Part shown: in pieces, positions 38,846-57,955 of the stretch
Position numbering within the stretch: the first letter of the stretch is position 1
Layout: each line of letters begins with the position of its first letter
NCBI GenBank assembly: GCA_003344405.1
Contig: NOWV01000094.1
Span: 62,001-126,000 of the forward strand
Direction of reading: 5' to 3'
Length of the DNA stretch: 64,000 nucleotides
From: Trichoplax sp. H2
Lineage: Eukaryota > Placozoa > Uniplacotomia > Trichoplacea
Notes under the pieces: generated by a model
What the model was told of the DNA's origin: nothing
The model's input: the letters and a program-made list of their open reading frames with translations, nothing else
Database searches by the model: none
Position numbers and translations under genes: made by a program

Positions 38846-41544
38846 TCATAATGATCCTGCAGAATGGTTTTTCGATCCTTCTGGAAGATATATTGGTAAT
38901 TCCATATCATGGGCTGCACGAATTCTGTTCGAGTTATATGACCATAATCTAAAAGTTGGCTTCTTAACTTTGATTATAGCAACAATGATTATTACTATAA
39001 CTACAGCCACCAGTGATACTGTTACACCCACAATATTACCAGATTCATTGAGTAATGCTATCATATTGTTAACAAGAAATAGTGTAACCAAAAGTTAATC
39101 AACTAAAAACAATTGGATAATTCAGCTATAAGAATATCCTTACTAGTTTTATTGGAATTGCTCGGTGTTGCAAATGAATTCATTTCTGTCAATGCTGTTT
39201 GGCTACAAATTCATCAGATAATTAAAATTTAGAATGTTCTTCGTAGAAAATTTTAAATATATTAAAAATGTTCGCACCAATAATTTACTGTGTTAAATAA
39301 GACAAGAATTAAAGTAGATAATAATTTTGACTAAAGATCTATCGAATTGATAAAATTCTAAAGTAAAATCATTTCGTAATCTCACTGGTTTATTAATGTA
39401 GGGTAATATAAAATTATAGTAGATACCGTTAACTATGCTTTAGAAACTTTTTATACGGACCTGATCATTTCTGATGTTATAGAAGTTGATTGGATTAGTT
39501 GTGATTCTTGAATTAATCTTTCTTCTATGGTATGCGTAGTAACATCCAGCCTCGAAATTGATTGTCTAGTATCTTCATTCTTTGGATGGGTTAAAATGTA
39601 TCAGAACGAAAGATATTATTCATACTTATTGATCTAGCAAATAATGTAGTAACAACATTAGTATTTACCATTAATTTACTTACATAAGATTCTTTTGATG
39701 TTGATGTTAGGCTCTTTGTTACCATACTTGTAGTCAGGATATTGGATTGGCTACAGCAATCACTAGAATCGATATTAGATGGTGCAATTGACGATTTCAT
39801 AGCATTTATCGTGTTATGTATCATTGTATTAAGCCTAGATTTGGATTCTAACTTTGATGACAAATATTCTGTAAGGCTGTCAGATAATAATGTAGCTGTT
39901 GATGCTAATGTCGTCATCGTATCATGATCATTAGATAATGAGCGAGACAGAATGGTTACATCAGTTTGATCGACAGAATAACTTGAAGATAGCTTAGAGT
40001 AAACCATTGGTAATTTTAACGATATAATCTGACTGGATAACACCTGACTTAAGTCTTTGGATAACGATGTTATATCATTTATCGATGTATAGCTTACTGG
40101 TGTAATCTGACTGGATAATACCTGACTTAAGTCTTTGGATAACGTTGTTATATCATTTATCGATGTATAGCTTACTGGTGTAATCTGACTGGACAACATC
40201 TGACTTAAGTCTTTGGATAACGATGTTATATCATTTATCGATGTATAGCTTACTGATGTAATCTGACTGGACAATATCTGACTTAAGTCTTTGGATAACG
40301 ATGTTATATCATTTATCGATGTATAGCTTACTGGTGTAATCTGATTGGATAATACCTGACTGAAGTCTTTGGATAACGATCTTATATCATTTATCGATGT
40401 ATAGCTTACTGATGTAATCTGACTGGACAACACCTTACTGAAATCTTTGGATAACGATCTTATATCATTTATTGGTGTATAGCTTTCAGAAAACATAGTC
40501 GATATTCTGCTTTCGTCAGATGATATTACTGGTGAAACTATTGGTAAGGATAATGCTGTTGATCTTATATTATTATATAATTCGGTCGTTGATTTAGTAA
40601 CTGCAAATGTTGATGACAACCAGGTGATTAATTCTTGACCATCATAAATTTCAATTGATGATGTTATGGATGTGATTTTACTTGAAGGCATAATAATTGT
40701 AGATCTGGGTAACATGGCTGCTGCGAACTCATAATTACTAGAAAGTTCATTTGATGTTTTCATAGTGCTATCAGATATCTGACTTGTAATCGATATAACC
40801 GGTGTACTTGTTAGTTCTGGACTATTAAAAGCTGCAATTGCTGATGACCCGGATGCCATAATGCTAAATGATAGATTACTAGTAGCTTTTGATATTATTG
40901 CTGTTACTAAACCATCAGAAGTAGTACTGTATCCTTTCATAGATGAAACTTTGTATGGTGTTAGATTGCTAGTAGTAAAGGATAATGGAGTTGTTTTGGT
41001 GTTACTGCTATCTGAAATTCTGTATGAAGTTGTTACTGGTAGAACTTTATTAGACAACATACAACTACTAGTAGCTGTCGTAACGAATACAGTTGATCCA
41101 TTATGATTAAAGTCTCTAGCTAGGATAGAAGTTGTTTTAAAATCACCCACAAAAGTATTACGATAAAAATCGAAAGTTGACGAAGCTGTCATTGATGACC
41201 ATCCTTGATATAATAAAGATTTCCGTGTAGAGGGCCGTACCTCATCTCCTGAACTGTCGCTGTTATACAATGATTGCGAATAGCTATCTCTTGATTGATC
41301 AAAAACACTGCTAAACTGAGAATTAAGAGATAAAGTTAATGATTGACTAGCTATAATACTTGATGTAGCCAAGTTCCAGGTAAGTTGAGTAGCATGATTT
41401 AGTGAACTTTGTTCCGTGCCATAATGATTGCCATTAAAAACTTGCGTCGCTGTAACTGTTTCTGAACTATCAGGTATATTTGATGATACAGCTAACAAGA
41501 GTGGCACCACAATAGACAATATCTTTTCTTGAGCAGTTTTATTC
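38846..41544 (-). CDS. Ser/Thr-rich extracellular stalk with 26-residue repeats, transmembrane segment and short cytoplasmic tail
   Basis: Four exons join in phase: 39626-41544, 39461-39572, 39144-39202 and 38846-39057, about 766 residues. The long first part is a mucin-like Ser/Thr-rich region. It includes six tandem copies of a 26-residue unit (SYTSINDITSLSKDLSQVLS...) encoded at about 40021-40490. The last exon gives NESGNIVGVTVSLVAVVIVIIIVAIIKVKK, a classic single membrane segment with a basic stop-transfer, then a cytoplasmic tail of about 45 residues. No start ATG is found. The first exon begins at a splice acceptor, so the 5' part lies upstream. The adjacent beta-helix frame (41637-45164) has a signal peptide but no membrane anchor, so the two are probably one receptor-like gene. 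The joining splice is not resolved: the best acceptor at 41544 needs a phase that the donors near 41650-41700 do not provide. A short N-terminal hydrophobic stretch (ILSIVVPLLLAVSS) also leaves a separate gene possible. Confidence 0.7.
40021..40490. repeat. 78-bp coding minisatellite, six copies
   Basis: Each unit is 78 bases, an exact multiple of 3, so copy changes keep the frame. On the minus strand it encodes a 26-residue Ser/Thr-rich unit with invariant SINDI and SLSKD cores. Copies differ at few sites, which suggests recent expansion or homogenisation. Confidence 0.9.
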
Positions 41545-41636
41545 CTATTTATATGAAAGAAAATGACAATAAAATTAACTTTCTAGTCGAGAAGTAAGCG
41601 TATCCTTACATTTTAAAAAAATATTATAACCAAAAT

Positions 41637-44600
41637 CTAAAATATATTTACATATATTACATATACATCAAGTTCTAACCAAATCTCAATCTCTACAGGT
41701 AGCGTCCTATTTGAGTCAGTTCTATTTGTTTTCCAATGTAGATACATAGATGCTTGCTTAATTGGGTAGATCCACGTATAGTTATTCCAAGTTGTATGAT
41801 TCTGCTCATTTATCTCTTCTGTTGATGCATAAGGCACCAACACAGCTAATTGATGAATATGATAGTCAATTTGAGGAATATCTATAGCGATGATTTGATG
41901 ATTTGCATAATTAGATCGGATTGAAATGGTAGTAAAGTTTTCTGTCATATTCTTACTTGATAATTTCTTAATAAGCGTACAGTTATAGCAGATTTGTTTT
42001 GTTATATTATCTGATACTGAAAATAGCTGTTTATAGCTCATTGCCAATGTAGTATTTATCATTCGAACATTTGGATTTGCAACATGAATCATAGTTTTCC
42101 ATAATCCTCCATATTTAAAAAGGCAATTTTGTAGCAGACTTAATCGATTATTATCATAAAATTGAATTTGATTCCAATACAATCTGTTTCGATGGTTATA
42201 ATCATACTGCTCTACGCTAGTAAAAGTTATCGGTAAAGATGGAGTACCGACAGCTGTTATACTACCAAGTACATTTATTTGTGAAGCTATATCGAGATAA
42301 ATAACAACTCCAGGTTGTATTCGAAGTACAACATCTGGTGATATCGTTAAGGAGAGGTAAATTAAATGAGGATTATCCTTTTTCAACCATGTTGCATTGG
42401 AGTGGAGGATTCCAGAATGGATAGTAAAGTTTGCTTGAAATGTTTTCTTCTGTCGATTGTTAAAGTTATTGTAGTTAACATAAGACAGTTTTGAATTCCA
42501 TCTTGTATCATAAATTCGAGTTGTAATATTATCATAATGATCAACACCCCAATAATTATAACCTGCATTGATCATTTTATGGTAAGAAAATGCGGCTAAA
42601 TTACATAATTGAAAGGTTATTTGTTCATTATTGAAATAATTCCATTGATACAGTGGTGAATTCGCTCGATTTTTTACGATGCATACGTCTTGATTAGTAT
42701 TTCTAGTTTTAACTGTATTAATGAGTACATTATGGCTAAATTGAGAAGAATCGTCTATCCATAATGAAATTAGATCAGTTTGATGGATTTCATTCATATT
42801 AAAAAAATTTTCTTCAATATTAATTCTTCGATTGCTAGGCTGTTTACTTTTGTGATCATAATGGTTATTTATGTGATACTGACAAAAAACTTGGAGTAAG
42901 AAATTTCCACAATAATTAGACGTAAAGTTATTCTTGCTTATAGCAATATCTATTTTAGAATTATTGGGGTGACATAATAGATCTATTAATGGTTGCTTGC
43001 TGTAATTATTGTTAATCAATTGATTATCTTGGATGGTTAATAATAACATCAGTCGATTTTGGCTTTGCTTAAATAGGAGAGCGCTCTGATAGATCGAATG
43101 AAAAGTATTGTTCTTGATGTTCAAGCAACCACTAGCAGCATAATCTTGAATCGATATTGCTACTTTTAACGATGTAAAATAACAGTCCTGAATGGTTAAA
43201 TTTAACGGCTGAATTGATTTATTCCATTTACTGCTTATGCTTAAACCATTGCCTTTTCGACCGTATATTGTGCATCCATTGATGACATTTTGGCCCACTA
43301 AATTTTGTATTTCTATACTATTCTTAATGAATGAAGAATTTGTATGATAAAAATGGCATTGTTGAAGGAATACCTGTCCATAATTATATTTTAACATAAT
43401 ACTGGAGCCTTGGGTAAAATTACATTGACAAAATTTAGGCTTACCAGATTGAATGATAATACTATCGCTCTCGCCATCGGAATTAAAGTTAACATTTCGA
43501 AAATAAAGTTGGCCAGTCATCTTATTAATTTGATAATTTTGTATAGAGCAGTTTTGGAAAATTAATGGCGGAAATGAAGTAGTGCTATTCTGATGTGTAA
43601 TAATTTTTCCTCTACGATTTATCTTTATTATAACAGGATTGGTTACAGTCCCTTCAGCATATATTCCAACATCTTGGGTAACAAGTAAACTTTGATCACT
43701 ATCTATCGTTAGCTGCGTACCTGGTAGTAGAATCAAGACTGTCCGATTGAGTATTCGATGTATCCTATTTGTGCCATCAAAATTAGTCCATGTTTCATGA
43801 TTTAAGATTGCGCCAAAGTGGAGAAATGGATCGTTCTGATAAACTTTGTCATTGGGTCCAGTTAAATAGCTTGAATAAACCACTGGACTGACGATAGTAT
43901 TAATAATACGTTCAGTAATAAAATAGACATTAATACTACCCCAGTAGCAATAGCGTGCATCTAGATAGCCAGCACTAGAATGCGATACATCTATTTCGCA
44001 ATTTAGTTTTTTATTGGCAAATGTATTATTTCTTGCGTCGACAATGTTGATAAAATTGAAATAGATAGCACAAGCTAACTGTTCTTCACTCTGATCACGG
44101 ACTAATGTTGAGCCTAAAATTGGCGAATTATTCATCGGGGTTATAATATTATCCATTATTTGATTCCGAATAAACTGTTGATAGTAATTTTGATCTAAGT
44201 ATAGTATATTGCCACTTGCAGTATTTCCATTAATGATATTATCCTTAATTGTAATGTTGAAAGCTGAACTAGGTCGTACGTGGATGATAGAAGCCCCATT
44301 TGCTTTATTCTTCACAACATGATTCCTAACGATGTTAACAACACCTGTAAATTTAATATCCATTGCAGTTCCTGAGTTATTTCCAATAAAGTTATCAACA
44401 ATCGTTAATGATTTTCCTTTTCCTATAATTTTTATGCCTTGATTATTATGTATAATGCGATTATTACTAATGCGGATGTATTGTTGGACTGAAATTTGCG
44501 CTAGTTCAATAAGAACACCCCATGTAATCGCTTTCGTAACAGTATTATTCATAATTTCAATGGCTTCGCAAGTTGATAGCTTAGAATTTTGTCGAATATT

Positions 44601-45164
44601 CTTTATACTGATACCACCAGTATGGCCACCAGTGATTGTACTATGTCTAATTCGTATCCAACAGTCTATTGCTTTAATTCCAATATAGGATCCATGAACA
44701 TGTACATGATCTAATTGAAGGAATGTATTCGCTGCCAAAATTCCATATCGTGAGCCAGTGATATTGCAATAGGATAATATGGAACGAAGATCTTGGCATT
44801 TAGCACGGTTTGGTATAGAGTACAGTGAAGGCTGAAATTTGATTATATCCATACCCTTGCGTTCATCTATAAAATGAATGTATTTATTCGGTAAACCGGT
44901 GGCGTTAAGTCTTCCTTCGATGGAAAGGCGGGAAAATTGATGAAAATGTACCACAACGCCAGGTTCAATGGTTAATGTTGCGCCGCTAAGTATGCGGATA
45001 TGTGCAAAATTTAGACAGTAAGGACTTCCTTGAATTCCCCATGTTACAGATTCATACATATCACGATGGATCTCTGTCTGGCATGTCGAGGAAGCGGAGC
45101 ATAAGAATGTTCCAATACTCAGGAATAAGAGAATTTGGATAAGAATTTCATCCTTCTCAATCAT
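41637..45164 (-). CDS. Large secreted or membrane-tethered right-handed beta-helix protein (bark beetle/anakonda-like)
   Basis: One uninterrupted frame of 1,175 residues, unusual in this intron-rich window. It starts with a signal peptide (ILIQILLFLSIGTFLCSASS) followed by the mature Cys-containing N-terminus. Throughout there are beta-helix rungs: repeated patterns of the type I..N.I..N..GI.I.G and NYWG, with LTIEPGVVVHFHQFSRLSIEG and VLRIQPGVVIYLDIASQINVLG marking the starts of separate helix blocks. At least three such blocks can be seen. Many N-x-S/T sites suggest heavy glycosylation. This architecture is known from animal 'bark beetle' proteins at tricellular junctions; the exact orthology is inference. 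The frame ends in LELDVYVIYVNIF without a membrane segment. Several GT sites near the end could splice into the Ser/Thr-rich stalk and membrane exons just downstream (38846-41544). Confidence 0.75.
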   Translation of the reverse strand: MIEKDEILIQILLFLSIGTFLCSASSTCQTEIHRDMYESVTWGIQGSPYCLNFAHIRILSGATLTIEPGVVVHFHQFSRLSIEGRLNATGLPNKYIHFIDERKGMDIIKFQPSLYSIPNRAKCQDLRSILSYCNITGSRYGILAANTFLQLDHVHVHGSYIGIKAIDCWIRIRHSTITGGHTGGISIKNIRQNSKLSTCEAIEIMNNTVTKAITWGVLIELAQISVQQYIRISNNRIIHNNQGIKIIGKGKSLTIVDNFIGNNSGTAMDIKFTGVVNIVRNHVVKNKANGASIIHVRPSSAFNITIKDNIINGNTASGNILYLDQNYYQQFIRNQIMDNIITPMNNSPILGSTLVRDQSEEQLACAIYFNFINIVDARNNTFANKKLNCEIDVSHSSAGYLDARYCYWGSINVYFITERIINTIVSPVVYSSYLTGPNDKVYQNDPFLHFGAILNHETWTNFDGTNRIHRILNRTVLILLPGTQLTIDSDQSLLVTQDVGIYAEGTVTNPVIIKINRRGKIITHQNSTTSFPPLIFQNCSIQNYQINKMTGQLYFRNVNFNSDGESDSIIIQSGKPKFCQCNFTQGSSIMLKYNYGQVFLQQCHFYHTNSSFIKNSIEIQNLVGQNVINGCTIYGRKGNGLSISSKWNKSIQPLNLTIQDCYFTSLKVAISIQDYAASGCLNIKNNTFHSIYQSALLFKQSQNRLMLLLTIQDNQLINNNYSKQPLIDLLCHPNNSKIDIAISKNNFTSNYCGNFLLQVFCQYHINNHYDHKSKQPSNRRINIEENFFNMNEIHQTDLISLWIDDSSQFSHNVLINTVKTRNTNQDVCIVKNRANSPLYQWNYFNNEQITFQLCNLAAFSYHKMINAGYNYWGVDHYDNITTRIYDTRWNSKLSYVNYNNFNNRQKKTFQANFTIHSGILHSNATWLKKDNPHLIYLSLTISPDVVLRIQPGVVIYLDIASQINVLGSITAVGTPSLPITFTSVEQYDYNHRNRLYWNQIQFYDNNRLSLLQNCLFKYGGLWKTMIHVANPNVRMINTTLAMSYKQLFSVSDNITKQICYNCTLIKKLSSKNMTENFTTISIRSNYANHQIIAIDIPQIDYHIHQLAVLVPYASTEEINEQNHTTWNNYTWIYPIKQASMYLHWKTNRTDSNRTLPVEIEIWLELDVYVIYVNIF

Positions 45165-47732
45165 GGCTTTGATTGTTAATCAGCTATAATCTGCAAATGT
45201 TCTTAATGAATCAATCTACCTTCAGATGCAGTTAAAAGGTTCGCTGTAAATCATCTTATAAGGGGACAACTAGTACTGACACAAGGTTATTCATTATTTC
45301 TGATTGGATCATTTATCTCGTGAAGTAACGCCATTTGTGAAGAATATCATTAACACATGGAGTTGTATTACGCCATTTTATCACTCTTGGACGTATATGG
45401 ACATTCTATTGGTCAATTGGAGAGAAGAATGGTTGGAAATTACAGCGTTAGCCATACCAAAAGTGATCAATTGTTCAAACTAAGTATGATTAGAATGTAC
45501 AAGTTATTATCACCTATGGTTTTAGTCATTAAACTCGATAAAATTGCCGTTATCTAGAATCCAAAAAGTTTGTTAATACACTGCATTGTAGAATCGATTT
45601 ATAATTTGGTTGATTCAATTCCTAAATTTAAACATTTATTCATAAAAGCTAGTTATGGTTTACCATTTCAATACCTGATTATAGATGCAATCGATCAAAA
45701 TTTTGGTCAATACGGTTTGATCCAGATAGAAGTGTGTCTACTATTTTTATTACAATATACATGAATGCAGTTAGAAATGAGAGGATGCTGCATTGGACAA
45801 ATAGGAAATGTAAATAAATGAATGAAAGCAATCATTGCAATCGAGTCAACTCCTATTCGTTTCTATTTACTTGGTGATTTTCAAAGTAGACCCTGCCATG
45901 ATTACCCAATGCTAAAAATCAGTTATCTTGTATAAGGCTATATACGGTGCGATGCAACATACCTGCACGTGTATAGTATTTTCATTAAATGTTTGTACAT
46001 TTATATTTATGGATGATGAATTTCGTAGGGCACTAGTTATTTAAGTGACTAATTATGGCTATGAATTGTATCATGATATTTTATCCTACTGTAGGTATTT
46101 CCGATTTTCATCAAGGTCATCCAAATTTAGCTGTTTTACGGAGTCAAGTCCTGGCAACTAAATCATCAATGAAACTACAGTATACAGCACGATGGAACCA
46201 GGATTCGCTCTATGCAATCATCATTCCTAGTCCATCTATCGCCGAAGTCGGTACACCTATTACCTAGGATAGCTCATTTGCAAAGCGCAATCCGTACTCA
46301 ACATACTATTTGCTCAGATTCCCAGATTTGACATGGGAACAAAATCTGTAGACAAGACGGAGCTGTTTTTGCAACACCTATCCACTATTTCTTCGTCAAG
46401 CATTCTGTCTACGACTCACGAGCATGAGCATTACGCGTACATTAGCCCTTCAACACTATCGTCGTTGGTCAACCCTGTTTCAGTATCAATGATCACATAG
46501 CGATTCGCTATAGCTATTAGGATTCAGGGCCAATGCCTTCCAGAATTTAAAAAAGTACCTGGGTCCCTGAAACCCTTTCTACTTAGCCATTAGATAATTA
46601 ATTTATCTATGTAACCTATATACTCGTATCCTAGAATACGTATATCCCGCTTGTTTTACTGTTAGTAATAATTATACAGTACGAAATGACAAGGCGAATG
46701 ACTTTTCAACCTCTACATTGGTAAACGAGGTCTACTCGTACTATATTAACCGGCTTACTGCACTATTATCATTCAATCGATATAATTTAGGGCCTGACAT
46801 ACTTATGTCAAGTTAATTCTTATATTTCTTAAAGGTTTAAAAATAATTGGGAAGTAAATTGGAAGATCAACCAACTCGAGGTTATTTATTATGCAATCTA
46901 CTTCAATGAAATTTTACATAAAAATCATACATAATAAATGCAACATTCCTTACGACTATAACATAATGTAAATGCACTACGTTGATGTATGGCACTACGA
47001 CTTGTCTACGTCTACGTCCTGGTACAACCATGGAGGTAATAAGGGGCAAAAACGATTTTATTTTATTTATTTACTAGCTAAAATATAATCTGCCCTTTTT
47101 ACCTCGACTGTTTGTCTAAATCAGTATCGTAACCATAAATACTGGTCGAAATTGTCTGTTGTAAATCGTATCAGTATAGACTAAAGCGTGATCGATATAG
47201 AACAGTATACTATATTATACACCATAGGTACTATTAATAATACTCGCATACTGTATAGTATACTTTATTTTACTATTAATAATATAAAGTATACTGTACA
47301 GTATACTTTATTTTACTATTTTACTATTAATGATACTCGCATACTGTATAACTGTATAGTATACAGTACTGTACTTTATTTTACTATTAATGATACTCGC
47401 ATACTGTATACTGTATAGTATACAGTACTATACTTTATTTTACTATTAATAATATTCGCATACTGTATAGTTATACTTTATTTTACTGCTTACTGTTTAT
47501 CATCAACGCATTGCAATAGGCTGTGCAGCGTTCATAGTGTGATAGGGACGTTGTTGATTAGTGGTGAAAAAATTGCTCAAGGTTGAACTCTAGTCCTCTA
47601 ACAGTATACGTAAGGACTAGCAAATTATTCATTTATTTCTTATAAACTGTCAATTGACGACAGCGTAGAGATCAGAATTCAGTATCTTGCAGTGAAGAAA
47701 GGCGGCCCAACAAATTGCATCTCATTCTAGAT
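45165..47732. other. Intergenic region between the beta-helix gene and regucalcin
   Basis: Contains several plus-strand frames of 64-76 codons (45357-45557, 45570-45764, 46055-46267). None has a motif, plausible splice partners or a recognisable family. They could be decayed gene remnants or chance. A palindromic AT-rich repeat cluster occupies 47195-47480. Confidence 0.5.
47195..47480. repeat. Tandem repeat with palindromic TATACTGTATAGTATA cores, upstream of regucalcin
   Basis: About five imperfect units of roughly 50-65 bases. Each combines TTTATTTTACTATTAATRATA, then CTCGCATACTG, and a self-complementary TATAC/GTATA core. It is related to, but more AT-rich than, the GTACTGTACAGTAC clusters. 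It ends about 255 bases before the regucalcin ATG. Confidence 0.85.
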
Positions 47733-52867
<5,135 letters not shown>

Positions 52868-53705
52868 TATAATTATGGAGATATTGCATATTAAACATCT
52901 TGGATTTCCCTTCAACGTTCGTACTCGTACATCGGTTATTGATGATTCGCATGCATACGGAATATTATACTCTGGCAAAGATATTTACATTAGATAAAGC
53001 TTTCTAATTTTCCTAATAAGTACCGTAATTACTGAGTTATTAATTAATTAGTTAATTAATTAATTATACCAAAGTATAACAATTGTTATCGTGCTATACG
53101 TTCTTTGCATTTGTTTCCATTTTAATACACTATTACAGTATAAGGTTTTGTTGGGACGAATTACAACTTAGGACTTATCAAAATGTTTACGTAATAAAAT
53201 GCACATTAGAGTAGGGTAGATACTTATGACACAGAAGTCTTTGATTATACCAATAAAAAGTGAGTATTTGATTACCAAATAGATTATAACTCTGCTGAAA
53301 ATTTATGCAACAATTTCTAAACTACGATTAAAGAACTTAAAATAGTCTACATTACAGTCATCAGTACTATGTTATTGATTCTTTGCCGGCAATGTGAACA
53401 CCTTCATTCAGATATAATGTGCAAACAAGTCGAACAGATATATTAAATTCATATACCTATAATCTATACATTAAATTCTCTTGTCAAACTGTCTACATTG
53501 GGAATAACGAATGGAATATAAAAATGATTGGGTAGTCGTGTCTATGTATAGTACGTATAAATAAATGAGAAAGCAATATAATCTGACAAGATGACAATGC
53601 AAGGGTTAATGAAGTGTAAAGTTTTTGAAAACAGACTACACTTTTTCATTTTTAAGGGCTACTAAATTTAGCCTTTACAGACATATTCGACGCAATCTAG
53701 ATAGC
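52868..53705. other. Intergenic region between convergent regucalcin and EZH
   Basis: Holds both 3' ends. A TTAA/TAAT microsatellite lies at 53038-53066. Nothing else recognised. Confidence 0.6.
53038..53066. repeat. TTAA-type microsatellite
   Basis: Nearly perfect TTAATTAATTAG/TTAATTAATTAA run, like the one at 8118-8138. Confidence 0.8.

Positions 53706-57955
<4,250 letters not shown>

Noticed and set aside
45357-46267. Three plus-strand frames of 64-70 codons
   Set aside because: No motifs, no phase-compatible splice partners and no recognisable family, so not annotated as genes.
47188-47418. 76-codon plus-strand frame and a CRISPR-like look
   Set aside because: It is a tandem repeat read as protein. 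There are no unique spacers of uniform length, and CRISPR is not expected in an animal genome.
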